The notes: generated from the sequence alone by a model not told the origin. A stretch of 64,000 nucleotides of DNA from Brienomyrus brachyistius (GCF_023856365.1 NC_064552.1:7369160-7433159); one strand, 5' to 3'. Positions 1 to 11,091 are shown, counted from the first letter of the stretch. A program made the numbers and translations.

Positions 1-10
1 GCAATATAAA

Positions 11-19
11 AAATAAATA
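11..19 (-). promoter_or_regulatory. AU-rich element in chemokine 3' UTR
   Basis: On the minus strand, about 70 bases after the stop codon, the sequence reads TATTTATTT within an A/T tract. This matches the nonamer-type AU-rich element that makes many cytokine mRNAs unstable. It could also be simple AT richness, since the surroundings are AT-rich. Confidence 0.4.
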
Positions 20-86
20 TTGTATATATTTAAGATATGTCTAAATAGCCGGGACCTGATTATTCCCCGGAGTTTGTAAGAAGTTC

Positions 87-1055
87 TTATTTTCGTTGTT
101 TAATGCACATCTTCTTCCGGCTTTCATCTTTATTAATCCTAGATGTAAGAGAAATTTGTTAATACGTAATTACTTCAGCTGCAAGTAACTGAAGGATTTG
201 AGTTTAAAGGTTACAGTGGTTCGATCATTTACCTCTCCCAGCACTTGATCAGACGTTGACCTTGTTTGCCCTCTGGATTTAAACACACTTCCAGGTTGTT
301 CCTTTTCAACGTTAAGCTGTGACCAGCAGAATGACAAACAATGAGAAATAGCATCCCGGTGTCATAATGGAGTTCTGACTCTTTAGATTAAACAGTCTTT
401 CTTTTGTAGGCACCTACAAAAATCTGCTGGTATCAGTGAAATCTGTGCATGGAATGAAAACCTGCATATTACTTTGTGCCAAAAATTGATTGATTGGAAA
501 ATTAATACACATAAAAAATTATCTTCTTCTACATTAATTGGAAATAAGTCCATGACAAACTAATTTTTAGCCGACCTGCTGTACATTTAAAAGACATAGT
601 AACACACTTACATTATTTCTTCCTTTTTGCAGTATTCATTTTTTTCTTTAATAAAAAATGTCTCTATGGGTTCCAGAATTAAAATGTTTGCTGCTGGACA
701 CATGCATCTTTCAGGTGGTATGTACGCACTTTCCCCAAGGTGATCTGCAATGACAGAATAAAAGAATATAAATGACATTATTATACAGTAATCGTCTTTT
801 TTCATATGCAAGACGATTTCGCTCAACTTAATTTTACTCATTAAAAATATATGAACAATGCGTACAAAATGTTATGTTTTGTGCAAGATATTTTTAAAAA
901 ATCAGTAAAAGCAATAAGATGGCCACTGCAAAATTCTGAAATGCTATGCCTGTAAATTGTCAGTGTAGAGTCAGAATGTCTGCAGTCTTACAGTGAAGTA
1001 TCGAGCATGCCAGAAAAGCCAAGAGAAGGCAGCAGAGTCGGGAAGTGAACTCCAT
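87..1055 (-). CDS. CXC chemokine, CXCL9/10/11-like (4 exons)
   Basis: Secreted chemotactic cytokine acting through a G-protein-coupled CXC receptor (CXCR3 for the mammalian relatives). Coding exons on the minus strand: 1055-992, 744-612, 316-233 and 138-87. Every junction has GT/AG and the phases join, giving 110 codons ending in TAA. Residues 1 to about 21 are a signal peptide (core LLLAFLACSIL). The mature part has ERCMC (CXC, no ELR motif before it), a third cysteine in NEYC and a fourth in LEVC. There are 23 residues between Cys2 and Cys3 and 15 between Cys3 and Cys4, the classical chemokine spacing. EEIILTLK leads into the third strand, and CLNP followed by LIKCWER resembles the CXCL9 helix region. 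The exon pattern (signal peptide, CXC exon, third-strand/helix exon, short basic tail) is typical of CXC genes. Two extra C-terminal cysteines (KCWE, KMCIK) are unusual. The family is secure; the exact paralogue is not. No poly(A) signal is visible before the window edge. Confidence 0.88.
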
Positions 1056-1095
1056 CGCTGAGTTTCAGGTTGAAATGAAGCCCGAGTCTCATGTC

Positions 1096-1102
1096 TTTTA
1101 TA
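1096..1102 (-). promoter_or_regulatory. TATA box of the chemokine gene
   Basis: TATAAAA on the minus strand, 47 bases before the ATG. A start about 30 bases downstream would leave a very short 5' UTR (roughly 16 nt), so the exact TSS is uncertain. Upstream at 1138-1147 is an interrupted palindrome TTCCGTGGAA (TTC-N4-GAA, a STAT-like spacing); I see no perfect GAS or ISRE. Confidence 0.6.
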
Positions 1103-1299
1103 CTCTCCAGCAAGAGTTCTTCCCAGCACTGATGCTTTTCCGTGGAAACCAATTTGTGAGATTTCCAAATGCTTCCTGGTGTTTGTCTTGGGCAAACGGA
1201 CAAGAATTTTGCAGTGCTGGCAAGTCTCCAAGATAACTACACATATTCATATCCCAACCTTGTTCTTTTCTCAGCATTAAGCAAACATAGTGCAAAGAA

Positions 1300-2150
1300 A
1301 CTGCAATAATAAAGAACCTTTTTTAAAAAAAAATCAACTGTTTAATCTTTTTTTTTGCTTTTTTTCCATGCTTTTTTTCTTCAGCTGTATTTGCATTATA
1401 TATTCATGATTTAAGATTAGGGGATGGGGGGTTGTGTTTAATGTGTGTAGTGTTATATATGTGTGTGTCTATCCATAAAGAATTGGGAAGATGATATAAT
1501 AATCCATGAACATGTGGTAAGAGAATGTGTGGGAGGATTTGGATAACGTCCCCGTATTAAGACGTCTGCAGCAGGGCAGAGTGAAACCTTTTCTGCACTG
1601 CAGCTGGAAATTTGAAACGTATCTGAAAAGTGTTGCTTAATTTGTGTTTGTCCATCAAAATAAATCCATCCAAAGATGTTGGGAATCATTACAGTTCTGA
1701 TGCTTTAAGTGCGATTGTGCACGTTTTTGAGTGGTCTGGTGAGTGGTCATTGTAGGTTGGACAATCTGCTAAAGTATTCCACTCTATCAAGATGTGCTAC
1801 CTGTAGTTATAACACTAGTAATACAATATGAGATTTTAGACTATCGCGATCCACATTGGTATTACATTAGTGCTTATTTTAATTCAGTTAACTGTTTTTA
1901 GGACACTGCTTTCAGTTTCAGCCCATAAAAATGGTGGTAGCATTTTTCAATAGGGTAGCATGGATCGACAGATATACCTTTGGAAACGTGCTATGGTAGG
2001 ACAAGTAGGACAGATCATCACCGGTCATACAAACTCGCAGTCTTTCCAAAAGTAACGGCTTACAATGCTGAAAAAGCAGCAGCAATGTTTTTCGCTTTCG
2101 AGCAAATTTTTGTTAAATATGCTTGAGACGTCAGAGAAGTGGTAAATCTG
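1300..2150. other. Intergenic, nothing recognised
   Basis: AT-rich sequence upstream of the chemokine promoter with a short TG-rich patch near 1455. No exon-like or repeat signature was recognised. Confidence 0.5.
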
Positions 2151-2158
2151 GTTTAACA

Positions 2159-2257
2159 TTTCATAGAATTCCAGTGGATCCAAATAGATGCAGTAAGTGG
2201 ATTGCGGCAGTCAAATGGGAGAACTGGAAACCCACTGGATACAAGCATTTGTGTATT
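2159..2257 (+). pseudogene. THAP zinc-finger fragment (transposon relic)
   Basis: This frame reads FHRIPVDPNR, then KWIAAVK, NWKPTGYKHLC. It follows the middle of a THAP domain (F-R-x-P, then W-x-x-A, then P-x-x-x-x-x-x-C). The first CxxC half and the final C-x-x-H-F are not present: the expected CSxHF is replaced by CIVVG and a stop follows shortly. THAP domains occur in P-element-like and other DNA transposases as well as host genes; a broken copy among other transposon scraps points to a mobile-element remnant. The reading frame around it is otherwise undistinguished. Confidence 0.45.
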
Positions 2258-2821
2258 GTGGTGGGTTACAAGCCTAGCCATCAAAGAGAAGTACTCTGAG
2301 GGACTACTAGTCTGTATAAATGCTCTTCTATTTAGAAGATGCAGCATAACCGCTGAATGGCTGTACATACTCAGACTGCACAACAGGGCTAACAGAGGGA
2401 TACTTACATTACAAATAGTAGGTCACACACACGATAGGTATCTACAAAATGATCTGAGACAGATAAGGACGGGACAAGGATCACGGACCACACAGGTGAA
2501 TACAATGCAGGACTTTCAGGACACAACGCATGGACAACGGCTATGTTCAAGTCCAGCAGAGCATGCTGGGAGATGCAAATGAGCTTCCCGCCCTCATAGT
2601 ATTGTTTTTATATATGATTTGTGTATGTTTTTTGTATGGTTTATTAATAATAGATTTCAGTTCAATTTCTTGATTTTTTTCATGTTCTGATCCGGTTTAA
2701 AAGGGCTCTGTTCCACAAATGGATAATAACTAGTGGTGTTAGAATAAAACAAGAGTATCTAGGTCTACAGGTTGAGTTAAAAAAAACCTCACTAAGAGCT
2801 TTGTCCTGGGTATTTTAGACT

Positions 2822-3647
2822 CACTAAGAAGAATGTTGAAAGGAAGATTGCATTGGAGGCTAAAAGCTTCTTCCAATATTTTAACTCCAAAAGAGCTCTA
2901 AAAGCCGAAACCACTAAACTGCCGGGTAGTAAGGGTCTTATAATTGAGAATGAAATTGATATAGTTAATGAGTTTAATGATTGTCTTGCATGGGTGTTCA
3001 CTGTAGAGGACATGAGTAACATACCGACTTGTATTACAAATCTAGCACTATCTATGACTAATAAATGTATAACTGAAGTTAATGTACCACAAAGCCTAGC
3101 TAAGCTCAAAATAAACAAATCACAGGGCCCTGATGGCATTTAACCTATGGGTTTAAAAGAGGTGAGGGATATTATTAGCCAACCTTTAACTTCACTATTT
3201 CAGAAATCCTTATCTGCTGGTGTGGTACCTTCTGATTGGAAGTACTAATACATGCTAATACATACTAATATTACACCCATATTCATATTTAGGACAGAAG
3301 TAATCCTGCATACGATAGGCCAATCAGTTTAACTTGCATAACTGGAAAAGTAATGGAAATTATAATCCAAACGAAAATGGTAGATCACTAGGATTCATAT
3401 AACATTTGGAGGGACAGCCAAGATGGTTTTAGGAAAGGTAGGTCCTGTTTAATTAATCCACTTGAAGTCTTTGAGGAAGCTACAAAAGAAGTTGATCACA
3501 AAAAGGCCTTCGATGTGATCTACTTAGATTTCCAGAAGGCCTTTGATGTTGTCCCTCAAAAACGGCTCCTGCTTAAACTCAAAGCAGCAGGGATTTTAGG
3601 AACTGTTGCAGCTTGGATTGAAAACTGGTTAACAGACAGGAAGAGGT
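2822..3647 (+). pseudogene. Non-LTR retrotransposon reverse-transcriptase remnant
   Basis: Broken reading frames over 820 bases give successive pieces of a LINE ORF2: SFFQYFNSKR, INKSQGPDG, LTSLFQKSLSAGVVPSDWK, ITGKVME, DGFRKGRSCL, then YLDFQKAFDVV and WIENWLTDRKR. The order matches the palm/finger region of reverse transcriptases of the CR1/Jockey-like group. A stop follows SQGPDGI and frame changes occur around 3250-3420. The part carrying the catalytic F-x-D-D box is absent. The element is dead and truncated at both ends; clade assignment is tentative. Confidence 0.75.
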
Positions 3648-3848
3648 AAGTAACATGCACTCATACAGCACAGCAGTGGATGATTCTTCAGCAGCATTAA
3701 GTAAAGAAATGACTTAATATATATCATGATAACCATTGATATAATCTGATATGAAAAAAAATAATGATAAAATATTTTACCATTTTGCCCAACCCTTGGC
3801 TGATATCAAACACAGCAGTTTTACATACTGATTGTCAGTCATTAGACA

Positions 3849-4640
3849 TTACAGCATTAATACGATAAAGAAAAAATTGTCATCTTCGAAACGATTAGGA
3901 AGCAATCTTTCTTTCCCACCACCACTCCCAGGTACATGTCTAACCAGAAAATCATAATACTTCAGGTCGGAGATCTCTCCCACACTGCAAGATGAGATGG
4001 GTATCCCACGGTCAAGCAGAGAACATTCAGCAATGACAGTTTTTGGCTGAAAGATAATATCATGCTGGGACACATTTTTAACCGTGATTGTTTATTTTTT
4101 TTTGTGCATTGCAAGACCCTATTTTATCTCTGTTATCTGATCATACACCATTAAGCCACCTGGAATGGGGATTTCCTCCACGCGGCTCGAAGAAGCCTGG
4201 CACGCACCAATACCATGCTTCATAACACACGATGAAAGTTTGCCATGAAGCCCTACAAAACTTTAACTTTCTTAACCTGTTCTTGTGGCCTGGACTTCCA
4301 AGTCCCGACTGTATTCAGAATAGACCATGGTCCAGTTGTTATGAATGGGCAGATTGCTGAAGAAGCACAGTCCCCCTTCCTGATCCTGGATCAGCTGATG
4401 CAAAGTATTTGCGTCCATAAGAAAGGTTACTTTCTCATTCTAAGTCAGGTCACTATCAGCCTGCTCCACAAGCGGCTTGTGAGAAGTTCACCTCAACCTC
4501 AATATACCCTAAGTACAGAATAGTTTGCCCAGCCGTGCCCTCAACGTGCAGTATGTTGTCGACAGAGATTAGCTCTCGATGGGATAAGTGCTTCGATAGG
4601 AGGTGAAGATTGGGGGATGGAGGATCACCAGCTGGAAACC
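3849..4640 (-). pseudogene. Gypsy-like LTR polyprotein remnant (protease to RT linker)
   Basis: Read on the minus strand, three degenerate blocks occur in the order expected in a fish Ty3/gypsy-type polyprotein. An aspartic-protease-like stretch (EGTAGQTILYLGYIEVEV, near 4560-4480) comes first. A linker with MDANTLHQLIQDQ near 4415-4370 follows. Then comes SQHDIIFQPKTVIAEC near 4070-4023, resembling the segment between protease and reverse transcriptase. Stops and frameshifts separate the blocks and no RT domain follows. The assignment rests on remembered motif order, not on an alignment. Confidence 0.5.
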
Positions 4641-4773
4641 TAGGCTAATTTTGTTGGACTTGGGGACTGTTGGACTTGGCAAACCGAATCTCAGAGCAGA
4701 ATTGGTTCGTATTTTTTGGGATTCACTATGTGTTTGTGTGTGTATATATGTATACTGTTTATATAAATATAAA

Positions 4774-4817
<44 letters not shown>
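4774..4817. repeat. (TG)n microsatellite
   Basis: A nearly pure TG dinucleotide run with one TTTG interruption. The apparent open frames on both strands here (VCVCVC or THTHTH) are artefacts of the repeat. Confidence 0.95.
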
Positions 4818-4819
<2 letters not shown>

Positions 4820-6365
4820 CCCACTCAGGACAGCAGCTTCCAGAACAAAAAACACGGCAAACCTTCCTGTCTTTTGTTCGTTTACTGGAACCAGAATATG
4901 AGAAGAAGAGGTAAACAAAAGGGGGCAAACCAGGTACTTCCAACATTTTGTCATAAGCATCCAAAAGACCCTGAAGTGAATTATCTTTGCAATGAAGAAT
5001 ACATCAGGTTCTACATTTGAATTTCTACCTTTTTTCATCTTCCATGTATGAAAGAGCTAAAATTTTGTCTTCAGATTGTGAAGTCAATGTTAGACTGCCT
5101 CATCCACATTGGCCTCTATGGGAAGTCTGTGTACAGTATTCAAGACATTGACTAATTCTTATGCTTTGAAAGTCAATATATATTTAACTAATAATTTAGC
5201 TGTCTCAGAGAGGATAAGGGGATACCCACAGGGGATGTATTTATTAGGTGTTGCTTGTTTCTGAGACTCATGACCATTTGACCTGTGATATGATGCAGTT
5301 CTCTGGAAAGGGAGGGGGCAACCTTCACCCTGGGAGAGCAAGCAAAAAAATTCCATAATACTGAATCATTTCTCCTCACTTGATCCTTCTTCTCACTGGT
5401 TGCTAAAAGTGTCTGTTGCCCAGCAGGGCTGGACCTCAATCTCCATCCTTATTCCCTCACAGCAGTATTTTGTTAGATTTCTTGTTCCTCCAAAACAGTA
5501 AATCTTTATTTTAAGAATGAAGGGTCCTTTTCCAAAACCTCCCTTATGCTTTGGATATAGCCCACCTTTGTGGAACTTAGAATGCTCTATTCATCCAGTT
5601 TTGTCTCTTTGTCTTTTGGTGCAGAGATTCCAAAATTTAGAGACATCGGTACACTTAAAACACGTGTTTTTGGACTACAAGAGGAAAGCAGAATATGCAG
5701 ACAATACCTGCAGAAACATGGATTGACTGATTTTTTTATTGCTCATTGAAGAATATGATGTCATTCTTTTTCAGGGAATGCATTTGGTCACATTATTTCT
5801 TTTCTTAGGACAATGCTGAATTAGCATGCTGAAGGACTTATGGATGGATGGTTGGATGGATGGATGTGAGGCTCTACCAGCAGTCACTTGAAAAGCTAAT
5901 CCCAGTCACAATTTCTGGCAAAGGTGGTAAATGTAGAAGTATCTAAAGTAATAATGATAAAATTAATAGTTATAGTACAAGGGTTATGGGGAGAAGGGGG
6001 ACTAAGTCTAGTTTAAATTCTCTATGAACATCACCAAACCCTAATTGCTTAGTTCTGCAAGTAACCTGACAGTCCATTACAGTTGGAGTAAGTTCAGGAA
6101 TGGCATTACTTCCTGTTTCCAGTATAAAAGTCCAGGGGGTGTGATGGCCACTGTGCCATAGAGCTTCTAAAGGCATGTGCTGGATCATGGCTGAGGTCTG
6201 TGAGAAAGGCAGGCAGTGGAAGATAGGATGTTCTGTCGACTTATGGGTGAGTCTGGAGGTGAGAGTGTATACAGATGCATGAAACTGATAAGCACTGTGT
6301 CTAGGCTGGCCTGGATCTTCAACACAGCCGACTATGAGTTTAGTAAAAGCACATGTAACTCATTA
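4820..6365. other. Intergenic, nothing recognised except a GGAT tract
   Basis: Unique-looking AT-rich sequence. A short GGAT-rich tract at about 5842-5866 resembles the tail seen on fish SINEs, but no SINE body was recognised beside it. Confidence 0.5.
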
Positions 6366-6375
6366 CTCATTAAAT

Positions 6376-6568
6376 CAGGGGTGGCCAATCTTATTCACAA
6401 AGGGCCGGTGTGTATGCGGGTTTTTGGGGTACACTGTATGTTAGCTGGTCAAACCTAGATGTGAGGACTCTTCATTGAATCAGTCCTCTAATTAGTTATC
6501 TAATTAGGCAAATGCAGCGAAAACCCGCAAACACACCGGCCCTTTGCGGATAAGATTGGCCACCCCTG
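6376..6568. mobile_element. hAT-type MITE with 8-bp target duplication
   Basis: A 193-bp palindromic element. The left end begins CAGGGGTGGCCAATCTTAT and the right end is its complement; roughly the outer 50 bases of the two arms pair with only a few mismatches. The 8-bp direct repeat CATTAAAT lies immediately outside both ends (6368-6375 and 6569-6576), the duplication size of hAT transposons. The internal sequence has no coding capacity, so it would have been moved by a transposase supplied elsewhere. Confidence 0.9.
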
Positions 6569-6801
6569 CATTAAATCTTTTAAGTGTTCCCTAAGTTCAA
6601 CAGTTCTCTGTGAGGTATTGGGAATTTGTCTCCCTGCCAGATATTTCTATACAGTAGCAATATCTCAAGCACTTTCTCTTACCTGTCTTAATAATGGGGA
6701 TTGGGGGTAGTGGGTTGTAGCTTCCCCCCCCCAATAAATGAAAACCAGCTAATACAACCCCCCAATAATCATGTTTCTCCCATAATGGGTAGAGACCTCA
6801 A

Positions 6802-6825
6802 CCCCCCCCCCCCCCCCCCCCCCCC
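6802..6825. repeat. Poly(C) run
   Basis: Twenty-four consecutive C residues. Long G/C homopolymers are prone to sequencing and assembly length error. Confidence 0.9.
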
Positions 6826-6829
6826 AATG

Positions 6830-8660
6830 TTCCAGCCAAAGTTACGCCCTTGTTTATGATTACCAATCCTGTGCCAGATTACTTGACATTGTTTTTTTGG
6901 ATCACGATTCCGGTATTCTACTGTCCCGGTACTTTGCCTGAATAATGACCATGAGTTCCTGTATTATATTTTGGTAAAATAAACAGTCCGCACGTGGGCC
7001 TCCCGATGATCCTTCATGGTAACTGCAGCTGGCCGTGTCAGAATGGGAGCGCACTGTAGGACTGCTTCAGGTGAAGTTTAATATTCCACAACCATGAAGC
7101 TGGGGAACAGGAGCACAGAGTGAAGCCTACTGGAGCACTTATAGGAACAAGGGGAATAAGATTCTAACACTGGTGTTGCAAGTTCAGGGCTGTATCTGCT
7201 TGTACCTTGTTGCATTTTAAGCAAGGGTAAAAAAAAAGAACTGAATTCTGTTTTGTAACAGGCTTGAGAGTCAGCCAGGTTTAAGGGAAATTCGTCCGGC
7301 ATGAGCTGTAGTTTGTTCCAGTAGAGGTCACACCAACGTAAGACCATTTCATATAATCAGCAAAGATTTTCCTTTTAAATCTGCATACAATCACAGTGAA
7401 AAGTATAAATACCCTTACAGGAAACAAGGTTTTATTCATAATAGACTGTTTTATGTGTTAAATACTCGAAAACTGAAAAAAAACGTACCTTACAAAACAC
7501 AAGGCGTACCAAAGCAGTGTTCAAGGAAACTGTAAATTGTCAAAAAAAAATCTGATTTGTACATTACAGCTTCATTAGCATAGAACATTCAGTGTACAAG
7601 TTTCAGCAGGACACAACTGGCACACAGTTACCTGCAGAAATTTGCAGAGATATTGGGTGCTTATGGGTTGCTTTGCTTTGACTCTACTCTTGATTTTGTC
7701 CTGTTCAGGTTCTATAAGTTTGGAGTCTGGAGACTGAACAGGACATGTCTGTCATTCAGATAACTTCACTTTCCTTCCCAGTGAAATGTTATACTTTTGT
7801 AGTAAGCTGGTTTGACAGTCTGCAGACTGGTTGTGATTATCATGGATCACCAACCATGATAGTATCTCCTCCTTTGACACCCAAATTTGCATAACTCATG
7901 AAATCTCCTTCTTACTCATCAGTAACAGTGATTTCCTTGCAGTGATTCATACAATGAGGCCATGCAATCGGCATGCAAGCTCCTCTGTGCAGGTGATGTT
8001 GAAATCTCTGTTTCTAGTAGCATTTATTTCCGTTTGTGTTTCTGGCACAGGCAATTACTGCTTTCATGAACTTGTCACTCATATTTAAATATTCCGCGAT
8101 TCTGACGTACATTACTGAGTTGAGTGATGGGTCATGAATCCCAGGTTCTTCAGATTGTTTGTGAATCTTGGCCATGATAATTGCAGATATTGCAGAGATC
8201 TTTTGGTTTGTCCTAAATTGACTTGCATTTCAAAACTGTATTTTTCTTTTATTGACTTGGTATATTTTGCATCATCAGTTACTTGTGTGACTTAGATGCT
8301 TCCTAGACGCTAGTCAAAGCCCCAATCCAAAGACTCTCTGATTACGCCGCTCCCATTTAGGGGAAGTTCCTGTAGCAATGTCAAGTGATGGAGGTGACCA
8401 CGCAATAATGATGGATATAAGGAAGCACACAAAGACAACAGGAGATGGTTCAATTGGTAGTCGGGAGTAGGGCTGGGTGATATCACATCAATAGTATATC
8501 ATACATGAGCAATAATCACCAGTGCTTCAGATGAGGGTGAAACATTTGGCCGAACACCAGCTTTTCGGTACTGTACGAACATTTATTTACACCCACAATT
8601 TGTTAAGCAGATTGGTAGTACACCTAAAATATTGATGAGAAGTGTTTTGTAACACCCAAA
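6830..8660. other. Intergenic; possible decayed DNA transposon, not assignable
   Basis: No exon was recognised. The stretch from about 7400 to 8400 has the texture of an old transposon but I could not identify a transposase motif in it. Confidence 0.35.
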
Positions 8661-8664
8661 AAAC

Positions 8665-9046
8665 TATGGTTTGGCATACATCAATCTGATATGCACTGCT
8701 GCAGAGCACACCACATAATACTGTTCTGGTATACCATGGTTTGGCATACATCAATCTGATATGCACTGCTGCAGAGCACACCACATAATACTGTTCTGGT
8801 ATACCATGGTTTGGCATACATCAATGTGATATGCACTGCAGCAGAGCACACCACATAATACTGTTCTGGTATACCATGGTTTGGCATACATCAATCTGAT
8901 ATGCACTGCAGCAGAGCACACCACATAATACTGTTCTGGTATACCATGGTTTGGCATACATCAATCTGATATGCACTGCAGCAGAGCACACCACATAATA
9001 CAGTTCTGGTATACTATGGTTTGGTATACTTCAGTGTAATATGACC
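8665..9046. repeat. 70-bp tandem repeat (about 5.4 copies)
   Basis: Units begin at 8665, 8735, 8805, 8875 and 8945, followed by a decayed partial copy. Each contains TATGCACTGC and GAGCACACCACATAATACTG. Neighbouring units differ at only a few positions. At most unit junctions lies the perfect 10-bp palindrome TGGTATACCA. The 70-bp period is not a multiple of three, so apparent overlapping peptides on the minus strand shift frame from unit to unit and are not genes. Confidence 0.95.
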
Positions 9047-9049
9047 TTG

Positions 9050-10777
9050 GCTACTATATATAATGCCTTTCATACTGTGCTCTTATGTTGTGTGTATTGT
9101 CTAATCCAGTTTATCAAACATTCACGTGCAAGAGCAAATTCAGTCATCAAGACAAAGCTATACAGAATGTAACCGAGCTCACCCCTGCTAGGGTCACAAG
9201 AAGCTGGACCATGGACTGGATTGACTCTGGACTAGCCTGGGCAGTGGGCAGAATACAGTGCAAGGGCCCCTAAGAGCCCCATGCTGCAAACACTTAGACT
9301 TACTAAGCTGCTTTGAGTATTGAAGAGATGCCTAACAATGACAATAGAAGTGGAATGCAGGCTATTATAATAAAGATATAATAAGTCTGGTCACTGGTGA
9401 TACACACAAATCCAAAATTAATTCAAATAACAAAAGCAACTACATTTGCAAAGCCATATAAATCCAAAGTGGAAAAAGTGGGTAATTATCCCTTTTATAT
9501 GTTGTAATGATCTTAATGGTCCTGCCAAATACTGATGCTGTCATAACAAAATGAATATGCCAAGCAGGAATCTTTATTATCAAGTCAGACTGAGTCAACA
9601 GGCTATGCAACATCGTTAAATCTAGTAAAGGATTAATAAAATCTAAAGCATAATGTGCAAGTTAAAATACCGGGATTAGCGCAAACCTATAAAGAGGATT
9701 TCCCTGCCGTAACGACCAGTTCAATTTTATTGTCTTTGCATTGGGCCCCTTCAGTTTTAGCTGGTGCACAAACAGCTATTAACAAAAGATGAATAGTTAT
9801 ATTCAGGAATGACAAACATTTACCTATGCAACCTATATTCATATTAATCTTGGACCCTTGTTAAGAATACTTGATAAAATGCTGTAAAATATATATTTTT
9901 TTTGTTTAGTTTTTTTTTTAACCCAAAGAGCATGTAACAAACAAACTTTCCAAGTGTTTTAGTGCTTCAGATTATAGTTTGGGGTCACACTTAAGACCTC
10001 TTGTTTAGGGTTACCACTTACAATATTTACGGGAGTTAGAAGATTTACATTTCGTTCAGTCAAATTTTTGAATACAGTTCATTTATGATCCCTATGCTAA
10101 AATCCTAGGATAGAAAACTAATCACATTAGTTAGTTTGTGAATTTCGCCCCTTCCTGATTAGTACGCGTATTCCTGACAGGACCATTAAATCAGTCCCAG
10201 AATTGACAGTACATGTGATTGTTGCATGGTGCGTCGGTTTTGTGAAATTTAGCAGCACAGCATGTTAAGATTTGCTATTGAATCATAAATAACAGACAAA
10301 ATGCTTTCACGACACAGATCCCTGTTATGTAGTTTGGGAACAGCCTGTGGGCATGTCACTTAAGAATTGCATAACTAGGGTAAATGCTATGCAAGAAGAT
10401 TAAGTAAAATAGCACCAGAACGTGGAAAAAGGAGAATACTGCTACAGAAGGGTAACTAGTGTGAGGACCCAAAACAGCTACTTTTCTTGTGCATGAACAA
10501 AAAACAGTGAAAAAGAGAGTTTGAGAGTCTGCATCCCTGACACTCAACATCAGCGTCGCTCAAGTCCTTAAACAAAAACCTGAATTGCTGTTTTCAGGGT
10601 AGCAGTTTCCCATGTATCAGACTAAATTAACAGTTGCTCTTCTGATAATATTGTATTAAAATAAGAATGTTCTACTGTACATTATAAAATATAGTAATAT
10701 AAAATATAAAGAGGAACTGCAAAAATATAATGACAAAGAATAACTATATTCTCCTTATATAAAAAAATAAAATGTAT
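9050..10777. other. Intergenic, nothing recognised
   Basis: AT-rich flank between the 70-bp satellite and the LTR element. No splice-bounded coding segment or repeat family was recognised. Confidence 0.5.
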
Positions 10778-10782
10778 CTAGG

Positions 10783-11079
10783 TGTGACGCCCGCTCCGTC
10801 CGCTCCTCGTGTGTGCCACGCCCCCTAATTACCCACGTGTGATTTCCTGATCGCGCCCAGTCGTGTCTTGTTTCCTGTTGCCTTGTTTCTTGTATTTAAG
10901 TTCCTGTTGTGTACTAATCCAGGGTCTGTCATTGATGTTAGTCGCGTCAGATGTTCCCTGCTACCCGTTCCCCCGATTCCCTTATTAAAACCCCAGTTTG
11001 CCCCGTAATTCGCCTGTCTGCCTGCTTCCTGTCGGCTCGCCTGCCTGTTCGCCTTACCGGCTTCCAGCGTCCCGTGACA
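10783..11079 (+). repeat. 5' long terminal repeat
   Basis: 297 bp, beginning TG and ending CA. A TATA-like TATTTAA lies at 10893-10899, and an ATTAAA poly(A) signal at 10984-10989. The predicted RNA start is at about 10923, 30 bases after the first T of the TATA motif. Relative to the 3' LTR it carries a 9-bp extra copy of a CCGCTCC-like segment close to its left edge and C instead of T in GATCGCGCCC. Confidence 0.93.
10893..10899 (+). promoter_or_regulatory. LTR TATA-like box
   Basis: TATTTAA in the 5' LTR; the same motif occurs at 14172-14178 in the 3' LTR. Its distance to the GGTCTGTCATT segment (30 bases) is right for that segment to be the very 5' end of the element RNA. Confidence 0.6.
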
Positions 11080-11080
11080 G

Positions 11081-11091
11081 AATGACAGACC
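11081..11091 (+). other. Predicted self-primer binding site
   Basis: AATGACAGACC begins one base after the 5' LTR. It is the exact reverse complement of GGTCTGTCATT at 10923-10933 in the same LTR, which sits where transcription should start. The match is 11 nt with mismatches on both sides, the same length as the RNA 5' primer folded onto the PBS in Tf1. The ORF start codon (11082-11084) lies inside this site. Confidence 0.75.

Noticed and set aside
4569..5038. Histidine/threonine or valine/cysteine repeat proteins over TG runs (also near 14.9 and 53.6 kb)
   Set aside because: These frames are created by dinucleotide microsatellites and have no other coding signal.
7400..8420. Decayed mariner-like transposon
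   Set aside because: The texture suggested an old insertion, but no DDE motif or terminal repeat could be read on either strand.
8665..9046. CRISPR-like array
   Set aside because: The 70-bp units are directly adjacent without unique spacers, and the DNA is vertebrate.
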